From Oceanicoccus sagamiensis (lineage in GTDB: Bacteria; Pseudomonadota; Gammaproteobacteria; Pseudomonadales; Dasaniaceae), in contig NZ_CP019343.1 in the NCBI RefSeq assembly GCF_002117105.1, positions 3,472,001 through 3,536,000 on the forward strand: a stretch of DNA of 64,000 nt. The letters are read 5' to 3'. The notes under the pieces were generated by a model. The model was not told where the DNA came from. It did not search any database and worked only from the letters and a program-made list of their open reading frames with translations. A program made the position numbers and the translations under genes. Shown here piece by piece: positions 43,990-55,700 of the stretch; the stretch's first letter is position 1, and each line of letters opens with the position of its first letter.

Positions 43990-45967
43990 CGCCGCCTTAC
44001 TGCGCCCCGGTAGCGCCATGGGTAACTACCCTCAGCGGGAAGATAGCCGCGAGGGTTGGTTTGACCGTACCGCCGATAAAATTGGCGGCTTTATTCGCCA
44101 GTATATATATAGTGGCAGTCTCGATGACCAGCAGTTTATCGATGCCGTCAATCAGGCTGCAGAAGGCTTGGATGCGCTGGACGATAAGGGCTTACGGGCG
44201 CAGGTTATTGACCTGCGTAAGCGTCTTTATAGTGAAGGCTTACAAGATAAGCTGGTGGCCGAGTCCTTTGCCTTAATCCGTGAAGTCAGTTCCCGTACCC
44301 TGAGTATGCGCCACCACAATGTCCAGCTCTATGGTGGCTGGGCTATGCTAAGGGGCAAAATTGCCGAAATGGAAACCGGTGAAGGTAAAACCCTGACGGC
44401 AACACTGCCAGCTTGTACCGCTGCACTGGCTGGTATTCCAGTGCATGTGGTTACCGTGAATGACTTCCTGGTGGCCAGGGATAGCAAGTGGATGTCAGCT
44501 ATTTATGAGGCCTTGGGCCTGACCGTTGGCACGGTACTGGAAGATTCAAGCACCGAGCAGCGCCAGGCCGCTTATGCCTGCGATATTACTTACTGCACCA
44601 ATAAACAGTTGGTCTTTGATTACCTTAAAGACCGCATGTTATTGGAGCAGGAAAGTCGCCCGCTGCACTTGCAGTTGGAAGGGCTTTACCAGGGCCGCCC
44701 CAAAACCAGTCGCCTATTAATGCGGGGCTTGTGCTTTGCCATTGTGGATGAGGCCGACAGTGTTTTAATTGATGAAGCGCGAACCCCTTTGATTATTTCC
44801 AACACCACCAAAATGGAACAGGAAGAAACCTTGTTTCAGCAGGCAATACATATTGCAAAGCAGTTGCGGCATAAACAGGACTTTAACTTGTCGACCAGTA
44901 CCAGCCGTATCCAACTTACCGATTATGGCAAGGCGCAATTGTTAACCCTGACCCGTGGTTTAGGTGGCGTGTGGAGTGGCACTCGCAGACGTGATGAATT
45001 AATCAAGCAGGCGTTATCGGCACTGCATTACTATCAAAAAGATCAACACTATTTAGTCAAAGACGGCAAAGTGCAGATCATTGATGAGAGTACCGGCAGG
45101 GTAATGCCAGACCGCTCTTGGGAGCGAGGCTTGCATCAGATGATAGAAGTCAAAGAGGGCTGTGCGATTTCTGGTCGTCAGGAAACGTTGGCCAGAATTA
45201 GTTACCAGCGATTTTTTCGCCGCTATTTACATCTGGCGGGAATGACTGGGACCGCTGCAGAAGTTACTCAGGAATTAACCAGTGTCTATCAATTATCCGT
45301 AGAAAAAATACCCACCCATAATCCTGTTCAGCGTAAAGCTTGCCCTGATTTTGTTTATGCTACAGAGCGGCAAAAATGGCGAAAAATTATCGACATCATT
45401 AAAGACATACATGACGAGGGCAGGCCGCTATTAATTGGGGCTAAATCGGTGCAAAGTTCTGAGCATTTAAGCGGCCTGCTCAATGCAGAAAATTTACAGC
45501 ATCAAATCCTAAATGCACGGCAAGATCATTTAGAATCCCAAATTGTTTCCCAGGCGGGTCGTGTAGGAGCCATTACAGTGGCAACCAATATGGCGGGCAG
45601 GGGAACCGATATTGAATTGTTTCCAGGGGTCACCGAACGAGGTGGTTTGCATGTGCTGGCCACCGAGCGACACGATGCCCGCCGAATTGATCGGCAGCTG
45701 TTTGGTCGCGGTGCGCGGCAGGGTGATCCTGGCAGTTATCAAACCATTGTCTCTCTTGAAGATGATTTTATCGACAATGTGTTTGGTGACCGTTTAGCAA
45801 AATTTTTCGCCAGACGAACAGAGCCCTTGCCACAGTGGTTGGGGAATTTAATCGTTAGCTATGCCCAGCGCAGTGCCGAAAAACATCACCGTCGTATTCG
45901 TCAAGATTTACTCAAGTATGACGACAACCTCAGTGATCTATTATCTTTTTCTGGTCGAGGTGAGTAA
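43979..45967 (+). CDS. Shortened SecA-like ATPase (accessory translocase motor)
   Basis: 662 codons from a TTG (GTG 43982 also possible), against about 850-900 for housekeeping SecA. Intact DEAD motor motifs: Walker A METGEGKT (131-138), VDEADSVLIDEARTPLI (DEAD at 257-260), HLAGMTGTA and NMAGRGTDIEL, ending with GDPGSYQTIVSLEDDFIDNVFG. Sequence ends about 65 residues later, so most of the helical-scaffold/two-helix-finger and wing region and the zinc-binding C-terminal tail of SecA are missing. It is the last gene of the exporter run and lies just before the giant protein gene. No ABC ATPase is present, so this may power export. Confidence 0.9.
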   Translation: MVFSAALLRPGSAMGNYPQREDSREGWFDRTADKIGGFIRQYIYSGSLDDQQFIDAVNQAAEGLDALDDKGLRAQVIDLRKRLYSEGLQDKLVAESFALIREVSSRTLSMRHHNVQLYGGWAMLRGKIAEMETGEGKTLTATLPACTAALAGIPVHVVTVNDFLVARDSKWMSAIYEALGLTVGTVLEDSSTEQRQAAYACDITYCTNKQLVFDYLKDRMLLEQESRPLHLQLEGLYQGRPKTSRLLMRGLCFAIVDEADSVLIDEARTPLIISNTTKMEQEETLFQQAIHIAKQLRHKQDFNLSTSTSRIQLTDYGKAQLLTLTRGLGGVWSGTRRRDELIKQALSALHYYQKDQHYLVKDGKVQIIDESTGRVMPDRSWERGLHQMIEVKEGCAISGRQETLARISYQRFFRRYLHLAGMTGTAAEVTQELTSVYQLSVEKIPTHNPVQRKACPDFVYATERQKWRKIIDIIKDIHDEGRPLLIGAKSVQSSEHLSGLLNAENLQHQILNARQDHLESQIVSQAGRVGAITVATNMAGRGTDIELFPGVTERGGLHVLATERHDARRIDRQLFGRGARQGDPGSYQTIVSLEDDFIDNVFGDRLAKFFARRTEPLPQWLGNLIVSYAQRSAEKHHRRIRQDLLKYDDNLSDLLSFSGRGE

Positions 45968-46768
45968 AAATTATTCAGGAGGAGTATTTTTTGCTGCGCT
46001 ATTTTCACGCTGTTAATTATTTTTAATGACTAAATTTTCTTTAGCAGATCATTGTCTGCTGGTAATTTTGACCCCCTTAAAGCTATTTATCGTTATCCTC
46101 TGTCAGGCTAAAAATCGTACGGTTTTAACTCCTCTAACAGCCCTTATCAGGGGCTGATTCGGCGGCTGCCCAAGCCGCAAATTAGTAGAATGTCGACCCT
46201 CCGCTAGTTCAGATATACGTATTTTCCACCTCAAATGAATATTTTTTTTAGCTGATTTTGGCCCCCTGAGCTCGCGATTTACGTGGCCTGCAGCGTTATC
46301 GAGCGCTATTTGGTATTTAATTGCAGGAAAATCGTTTGTTTTGGCCATATTCTTTCGATAGTATCTTGACAGTTCGGACATAGGTGCTACGCCGGTTTCA
46401 GGCGAATATAGGTACATATACCGGCCCTTTAGCAGCAGTAATTTTGTTAGATATTAATGACTTGGTCATTGGCAACAAGCTGGTACCGGGAATGAACAGA
46501 AATAACAAAGTATTGAATACATTTTGCCAGCAAATTTCTTCCAATTGCTTTCAGCCTGGAAGTTTTTTGTAGTTTAAAAATGATAAAAAACGTTTTTTCA
46601 TGCAACTCAAGCAATCGCTAAAGGGTTGCCTTGATAAAAAATGAACTACTTAGGTGCTAATGCAAGCACTGAATAAAAATGTAGAAAGGTGTTTTAGGGT
46701 TATCTGCCAGATTATTAATTGCAAAAAGGCAGAGAGAACAATAAAAAGTCAAAAATGAGTTTTTGCTA
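45968..46768. other. 801-bp spacer upstream of the giant protein gene
   Basis: A long gap between the SecA-like gene and the giant open frame. It holds two adjacent small hairpins (CAGCCC..GGGCTG near 46137-46156 and GCGGCT-GCCCA-AGCCGC at 46162-46178) and AT-rich stretches. A 104-codon open frame on the minus strand (46103-46417) has no recognisable family. The region may be a long regulated leader or the scar of an inserted element. Confidence 0.4.
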
Positions 46769-49700
46769 GTGTTAAATTGGTGGCGAAAAATTGTCACATC
46801 CTTATCGGATGATGACCGTGCCCCGACAGTAGATCAAAATACTGAGTGTGCGGGGAAGTTCCGCCTCGAATCTTTAGAACCTCGTTTACTACTTTCCGCT
46901 GATCCACTTTCCGCAGAATTTGCCCGACTTGCCCAGGACAGTTTACAAGCTGATGACGTCAACGATGTTGCAGCGATTGTTCAGCAGATTGATGTCAGCA
47001 TTGAAACACAAGCGGCCGATTCGCAAGCCGGGCTTGAAGTGGTTTGGCCAGAAACTTTAGAAAATACTGACGATAATTTGTCACAAAATTCAATTGAGAT
47101 GGACGGAAAAGTTGACCTGTTAGAGATGGTCGATGAGATTATCGAACAGGCCACTGAGTCGGGCTCAGAAACTGGCGATAACAACACCGTAATCAGCGCC
47201 AGCGCCGAGCAAAATTCTGCAGAAAATAATTCCACTACTTCAAGCAACTCCGAAAATAATTCTCCAGTAACAAATACCGCTGAAGCCACCGATACGGTGT
47301 CGCTCAACGTCCTGGAATCGGTCCTGGAATCGTCGCTGCAGCAACTATCCGACAACGAATGGGTGGCGGATATTGATATTGAATTTGCCGACCTTGAGGG
47401 CGATCTACTGGCCCAGTTGCAAGGTGACAAACTGGTGATCGATGTTGATGCCGCGGGTAATGGCTGGTACGCCGACCAACTGCTCAGCGATAATCTGGTT
47501 GAATTTATTAACGCCGAAACGGGCGCAGCCGTTGAAGAGAGTGGCCTGTTTTCAGACAACGCCCAGCAGGATACTAAGCCTGCTGCCGACGATCAAAACG
47601 CGCTGGTGAGCTTGTCAGATTCTGCTTCAGGTGGACAAACTGTTGATACCGAGCAGGGTGCTGATGACCAAAACCAGCCGCTGATCGCGGCCAACGAAAC
47701 GGGTACTAACGACGATTTATCACAGCCATCCGCTGCTGAAGCCGACCCCATTTTGGCGCTTACTGAAGCGCTGATAGCGGCGATCGACAACGCCAATATC
47801 GGCGATCAGCAAAGTGAATTGGCGCTAAATATTATTGATTTACTGGCCGATTCAGCGGCTGTTTTTGAGGCGGCTAACGGTAGCTTTGAGGCTTCCGACT
47901 GGTTGGCGGGCATCGTATTTAGTGCCCAGCGAGCACAGGAAAATAACCGTTCAAACCGTAGCGAAGCTAACCGTGTTAACGCCAAAACACAGCGTGACAC
48001 CGGCGCCAGTGGTAGCACTACCACCGGCCTTGAATTCAGTGAAGCCTGGGCTTCATCCGATATTATTGACGATGCCGCTGCCAGAGCCCCGCCTGAGCTA
48101 AGCCAGTTAATTCAAGACCTTACAGACACTATCGAGAATCAAGACGCCAACACAGCCACCGAAGGGTCCGCTGTGTTTATTCGTTTAGCCTCACAATTCC
48201 TGGTTGATGCTTATAATTCCGGCGCTTTTACCCTGCTTAATGACACTGAACAGTCCCTGCCTGCCAGTGACGAAACGGACAACACAGCTGCATTATCAGA
48301 GACTGATTTGGCCCGCGCTCCACCGGCTGACAACATCATGCCCCGAGCTCCACCTGCCAATGATGATACTCACGACTATCTCCTTTTTGCTGGCCAGGCT
48401 ATATCTTCCTATGATCCCAGCAACGCTATCAGCGATGACCAACTCCAGACCCTGTTCCAATATGCCATTCAACTCTGGTCTGAGACAGCTGTAACAGAAC
48501 AGCAGCTAGCAACCCTCGACACTCTTACCGTTCAACTTAAAGACTACGCCGGAAATATTCTGGGCGAAGCTGAAGCCAATGCTATCTATATCGATAGTGA
48601 TGCTGCCGGCTATGGTTGGTTTGTTGACCAGACCCCGGAAGACCATGAAGAGTTTAAGTTCTATAGCGATCTCGATGCCTTATGGGCCACCCCGGGTAGT
48701 GAGGCTGATGACCGAGTCGATCTGCTAACGACCCTACTACATGAGATAGGCCATACACTGGGTTACGGCCATGACGATGATATTGCCGTTATGGCTAGCC
48801 AGTTGGCTACCGGTGAGAGAACACTGCTATCGGCTACAGATGACCTGGCGCTAATCGAGTTAGGCTATGTTAATGACTATCTGATATCCGGGGCTGCTGA
48901 TAACCTGATTGCCGATTTCTCCTTCGCAGCAGATGACGCCAGCGCGATTGTGGTATCCGTTAACCTTGATGGCACTATCGATATCAGTGGTTCAGCTGCG
49001 GATGACCAGCTTAATCTGGATGGTGTTATCAGCATTATTGGTAATACCAATGGCAGCCTGCAAATTGGTGGCCCCGATGACGATGTGGATTGGGTTCTAA
49101 CTGGCGCCAGCTCCGGTAGCCTGACCCTGTCCAATGGTACCGAAATCCAGTTTAGCAATGTCACCTCGGTTACCACCGGCACCGGCGCTGATGCTTTCCT
49201 TATCACTGACCTTGATGCCCTCAGCCTCAATATTACTGCCAATGTGGGTAGCGATACGCTGAGTATTGATAATGGCACTGTCGCTTTTGACGCCAGTGGC
49301 GTAACTGATCTGTTAGCTACCGCCCAGGCGCTTTTCAACGGTGACCTGGCTAACCTTGCAATTACACTGGGTACGGCTGATAGCCTGGCCACTATCTCTA
49401 TTGATGACTATATCTACCTGGAAGGTATCTTCAGCCTTGAGCATCGTCTGGATGACTTAAAACTCTCTGATGGTACTTCACGCAGCAATGTGATCTTTGA
49501 TGTGGTTAGTGGTTCCAATGTCAGTGCCTTTGTTGGCTATGGCCGTGGTGAAGTGAATGAAGTGGGTCTATCCATAGACGATCTTGATTTCAGCTTATTG
49601 CTGTTTGAAGACCAGGTCTCTGGTATTGACTACCTGGCACTCAATACTACGGTTGCCTCGGCATCCTTTGTCGGGGTGGATGGTTTTGATATCGCCATTA

Positions 49701-52700
49701 ACTCACTGGAAGTCCAGCTCAACCAAACCAGTGATTTAGGCAACCCCGCCTTAGTGCTGGATTTTGATGCTGCTCTGGCTGTTGCCGGTATTCCTATTAC
49801 CTCACTGAATGGCCCGGTATTGGATTTTGAAGGTGAAGACGGTGCCTTTATTGCCGTTCAGGGTGTGCTGGAACTGGTTATTTCAGAGATAGCCTATGCG
49901 GCAGGTAACTTTGCCATTACTAAAGAAAGTAGCGCCACTATTGATGATGGTTCCATAGCTTCATTCCAGGGCGACCTGATGATGATCGCTGTGACGGATG
50001 TTCACTTGTTTGTGGGTGTCGGTGCGGGTGACTTTGAATATGATGGCGATGATAACTTAACCGGTATTGATACCACCGATGCGATCGGTTTCCTCGTTCA
50101 GAGCGCCAGCCTGAATTTAGCCATTGTGAGCGGTGGTACCGCTGGCCCACAAGCCAACCAGACCTGGAGTGGTATTGCCGCTTCCGTGGGTACCATGTCG
50201 GTGGTAGGTCTGGGCTCTGACTTTACCCTCAATATTAAAAATCTGAACCTCCTACTGAACAATGGCTCAGCCAACCTGAGCAAGCTTGATTGGGATAACC
50301 TGACTGCGGACGGTACTGTCACAGGTCTTGAAGATCTAACCAACACATTAGACCTGAGCATCGGCGGTGGTTTGGAACTGGGTATTAGCAGTGTTGTTAA
50401 AGCCGCCGGTAGCTTTGCTATCAGTCAGGAAAGCGGCATCAATATTGATGACGGTTCGATTGCCTTATTCCAAGGCGACCTGATGATGATCACCGTGACG
50501 GATGTTCATCTGTTTGTGGGCGTTGGTGCGGGTGACTTTGAATACGATGGCGATGACAACTTAACCGGTATTGATACCACCGATGCGATCGGTTTCCTTG
50601 TTCAGAACGCCAGCCTGAATCTGGCGATAATCAGTGGTGATGCAGGTGGTGCACAAGCCGGTCAAAGCTGGACGGGTATTGCCGCTTCCATCGATGCGAT
50701 GTCAGTGGTTGGATTAGGTTCTGACTTTACCCTCGATATTAAAAACCTGGATCTGTTACTGAACAGCGGCTCAGCCAATCTGAGCAAACTGAACTGGGAT
50801 GATCTCACCACCGACGGTACGGTGACCGGGCTTGAAGATTTAACCAATACGCTGGACCTGAGCATCGGCGGTGGTCTGGAACTGGGTATTAGCAGTGTGG
50901 TTAAAGCCGCGGGTACTTTTGCTATCAGTCAGGAAAGCGGCATCAATATTGATGACGGTTCGATCGCCTTATTCCAGGGCGACTTGATGATGATCACCGT
51001 GACCGACGTTCATCTATTTGTCGGTGTGGGTGCGGGTGACTTTGAATATGACGGTGATGACAACTTAACCGGGATAGAAACCACCGATGCGATCGGCTTC
51101 CTCGTTCAGAATGCGAGCTTGAATCTGGCGATAATCAGTGGTGATGCAGGTGGTGCACAAGCCGGTCAAAGCTGGACGGGTATTGCCGCTTCCATCGATG
51201 CGATGTCAGTGGTTGGATTAGGTTCTGACTTTACCCTCAATATTAAAAACCTGGATCTGTTACTGAACACTGCCTCAGCCAACCTGAGCAAACTGAACTG
51301 GGATGATCTCACCACCGATGGCACCGTGACGGGTCTTGAAGAGTTAACCAATACGCTGGATTTAAGCATCGGCGGTGGTTTGGAATTAGGCATTAGTAGT
51401 GTCGTTAAAGCCGCGGGTAGCTTTGCCATCAGTCAGGAAAGCGGCATCAATATTGATGACGGTTCGATCGCCTTATTCCAGGGCGACTTGATGATGATCA
51501 CCGTGACCGACGTGCATTTATTTGTGGGCGTTGGTGCGGGTGACTTTGAATACGATGGCGATGACAACTTAACCGGTATTGATACCACCGATGCGATCGG
51601 TTTCCTTGTTCAGAACGCCAGCCTGAATCTGGCGATAATCAGTGGTGATGCAGGTGGTGCACAAGCCGGTCAAAGCTGGACGGGTATTGCCGCTTCCATC
51701 GATGCGATGTCAGTGGTTGGATTAGGTTCTGACTTTACCCTCGATATTAAAAACCTGGATCTGTTACTGAACAGCGGCTCAGCCAATCTGAGCAAACTGA
51801 ACTGGGATGATCTCACCACCGACGGTACGGTGACCGGGCTTGAAGAGTTAACCAATACGCTGGACCTGAGCATCGGCGGTGGTCTGGAACTGGGTATTAG
51901 CAGTGTGGTTAAAGCCGCGGGTACTTTTGCTATCAGTCAGGAAAGCGGCATCAATATTGATGACGGTTCGATCGCCTTATTCCAGGGCGACCTGATGATG
52001 ATCACCGTGACGGATGTTCATCTGTTTGTCGGTGTAGGTGCGGGTGACTTTGAATACGATGGTGATGACAACTTAACCGGGATAGAAACCACCGATGCGA
52101 TCGGTTTCCTTGTTCAGAATGCGAGCTTGAATCTGGCGATAATCAGTGGTGATGCAGGTGGTGCACAAGCCGGTCAAAGCTGGACGGGTATTGCCGCTTC
52201 CATCGATGCGATGTCAGTGGTTGGATTAGGGTCTGACTTCACCCTCAATATTAAGAGCCTGGATCTATTACTGAACAGCGGCTCCGCTAACCTGAGCAAG
52301 CTGAACTGGGATGACCTAACCACCGATGGCACCGTGACGGGTCTTGAAGAGTTAACCAATACGCTGGATTTAAGCATCGGCGGTAGCCTGGAATTGGGTA
52401 TCAGCACGGTCGTTAAAGCCGCCGGTACTTTCCAAATTGTTCAGCAGAGTGGTTTGGCCATTGATGACAATGTGATCACGCTGACTGGCGCGAGCTTAAT
52501 GACCATTGAAGTGAGCAACGTTCACTTGTTTGTCGGTGTGGGTGCGGGTGACTTTGAGTACGACGGTGATGACAACTTAACCGGTATCAACACTGATGAT
52601 GCTGTCGGCTTCTTAGTACAAAACGCGAGCCTGAATATTGCGATGGTCGGTGTGGCTGCGGGTGCTAACCCCGTGGTTGATCCGGCTAAAAACTATATGG

Positions 52701-55700
52701 CGATTGCCGCCAATGTTGATGGCATGTCGGTGGTTGGTTTAGGTGATGACTTCACCCTGAATATTAAGAGCCTCAGTTTGCTATTAAATGTTGCCGATAA
52801 AGGGGCTGACGCTGTATCGACTGCGGATGACACCAAGCTGGATTGGGATTACCTAACAGCGAATGATGCCAACATCAGTGGCTTTGAAGGCTTAACCAAT
52901 ACACTCGACCTGAGCATTGGCGGTAGCCTTGAATTAGGTATCAGTACGGTGGTGAAAGCCGCGGGTACCTTCCAAATTGTTCAGCAAAGTGGCTTAGCGA
53001 TTGATGACAATGTGATCACGCTGACCGGCGCGAGCTTAATGACGATTGAAGTGACCAACGTTCACTTGTTTGTGGGTGTGGGTGCAGGCGACTTTGAATA
53101 CGATGGCGATGACAACTTAACCGGCATCAACACTGACGATGCGGTCGGCTTCTTAGTACAAAACGCCAGCTTGAATATTGCCATGGTCGGTGTCGCCGCC
53201 GGGGCTAACCCCGTGGTTGATCCGGCTAAAAACTATATGGCGATTGCTGCGAATGTTGATGGTATGTCGGTGGTTGGTTTAGGTGATGACTTCACCCTCA
53301 ATATTAAGAGCTTGAGCTTATTGCTGAACGTAGCGGATAAGGGCGCCGATGCCGTATCGACTGCCGATGACACCAAGCTGGATTGGGATTACTTAACCGC
53401 AAACGATGCCAATATCAGCGGCTTTGAAGGTCTGACCAACACCTTGGATTTAAGCATCGGCGGTAGTCTGGAATTGGGTATCAGCACGGTGGTGAAAGCC
53501 GCGGGTACCTTCCAAATTGTTCAGCAAAGCGGTTTGGCCATTGATGACAATGTGATCACGCTGACCGGTGCCAGCTTAATGACGATAGAAGTGACTAACG
53601 TTCACTTGTTTGTGGGTGTGGGTGCGGGCGACTTTGAGTACGACGGTGACGACAACTTAACCGGTATCAACACTGACGATGCCGTGGGCTTCCTGGTACA
53701 AAACGCCAGCTTGAATATTGCGATGGTCGGTGTGGCCGCCGGTGCTAACCCCGTGGTTGATCCGGCTAAAAACTATATGGCGATTGCTGCCAATGTTGAT
53801 GGTATGTCGGTGGTTGGTTTAGGTGATGACTTCACCCTGAATATTAAGAGCCTCAGTCTGCTATTAAATGTTGCCGATAAAGGGGCTGACGCAGGGTCAA
53901 CCGCGGACGACACCAAACTGGATTGGGATTACTTAACAGCGAATGATGCCAACATCAGCGGCTTTGAAGGTCTGACCAATACCTTGGATTTAAGCATCGG
54001 CGGTAGCCTGGAATTGGGTATCAGCACCGTGGTGAAAGCCGCGGGTACCTTCCAAATTGTTCAGCAGAGTGGTTTGGCCATTGATGACAATGTGATCACG
54101 CTGACCGGCGCAAGCTTAATGACCATTGAAGTCACTAACGTTCACTTGTTTGTCGGTGTAGGCGCAGGCGACTTTGAATACGACGGTGACGACAACTTAA
54201 CCGGTATCAATACTGACGATGCCGTTGGCTTCTTAGTTCAAAACGCCAGCTTGAATATCGCGATGGTCGGTGTGGCCGCCGGTGCTAACCCCGTGGTTGA
54301 TCCGGCTAAAAACTATATGGCGATTGCTGCGAATGTTGATGGTATGTCGGTGGTTGGTTTAGGTGATGACTTCACCCTCAATATTAAGAGCCTCAGTCTG
54401 CTATTAAATGTTGCCGATAAGGGCGCCGATGCTGTATCCACTGCGGACGACACCAAGCTGGATTGGGATTACCTAACCGCAAACGATGCCAATATCAGCG
54501 GCTTTGAAGGTCTGACCAACACCTTGGATTTAAGCATCGGCGGTAGTCTGGAATTGGGTATCAGCACGGTGGTGAAAGCCGCGGGTACCTTCCAAATTGT
54601 TCAGCAAAGCGGTTTGGCCATTGATGACAATGTGATCACGCTGACCGGTGCCAGCTTAATGACGATAGAAGTGACTAACGTTCACTTGTTTGTGGGTGTG
54701 GGTGCGGGCGACTTTGAGTACGACGGTGACGACAACTTAACCGGTATCAACACTGACGATGCCGTGGGCTTCCTGGTACAAAACGCCAGCTTGAATATTG
54801 CGATGGTCGGTGTGGCCGCCGGGGCTAACCCAGTCGTTGATCCGGCTAAAAACTATATGGCCATTGCTGCCAATGTCGATGGTATGTCGGTGGTTGGTTT
54901 AGGTGATGACTTCACCCTGAATATTAAGAGCCTCAGTCTGCTATTAAATGTTGCCGATAAAGGGGCTGACGCTGTATCGACTGCGGATGACACCAAGCTG
55001 GATTGGGATTACCTAACAGCGAATGATGCCAATATCAGTGGCTTTGAAGGCTTAACCAATACACTCGACCTGAGCATCGGCGGTAGCCTGGAATTAGGTA
55101 TCAGCACCGTGGTGAAAGCCGCCGGTACGTTCCAGATTGTTCAGCAAAGTGGCTTAGCGATTGATGACAATGTGATCACGCTGACCGGTGCCAGCTTAAT
55201 GACCATTGAAGTGACTAACGTTCAGTTGTTTGTCGGTGTGGGCGCAGGCGACTTTGAATACGATGGGGATGACAACTTAACCGGTATCAATACTGATGAT
55301 GCGGTGGGCTTCTTAGTACAAAACGCCAGCTTGAACATTGCCATGGTCGGTGTCGCCGCCGGTGCTAACCCCGTGGTTGATCCCGCTAAAAACTATATGG
55401 CGATTGCTGCCAATGTTGATGGCATGTCAGTCGTCGGCTTGGGTGATGACTTCACCCTCAATATTAAGAGCTTGAGCTTATTGCTGAACGTAGCGGATAA
55501 GGGTGCCGATGCCGTATCCACTGCGGACGACACCAAACTGGATTGGGATTACTTAACTGCAAACGATGCGAACATTAGTGGCTTTGAAGGCTTAACGAAT
55601 ACACTCGACCTGAGCATCGGCGGTAGCCTGGAATTAGGTATCAGCACCGTGGTGAAAGCCGCCGGTACGTTCCAGATTGTTCAGCAAAGTGGCTTAGCGA

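Noticed and set aside
46103-46417. 104-codon open frame on the minus strand in the long spacer
   Set aside because: No family resemblance, only a weak AGGG upstream, and two hairpins fall within it. It may be chance or a decayed insertion, so it is not listed as a gene.
50098-52407. Repeated minus-strand open frames in array A with a recurring LVxSSxPVTVPSVVRSSQ-type translation
   Set aside because: They are antisense shadows of the repeated codons of the giant gene and have no ribosome-binding sites.
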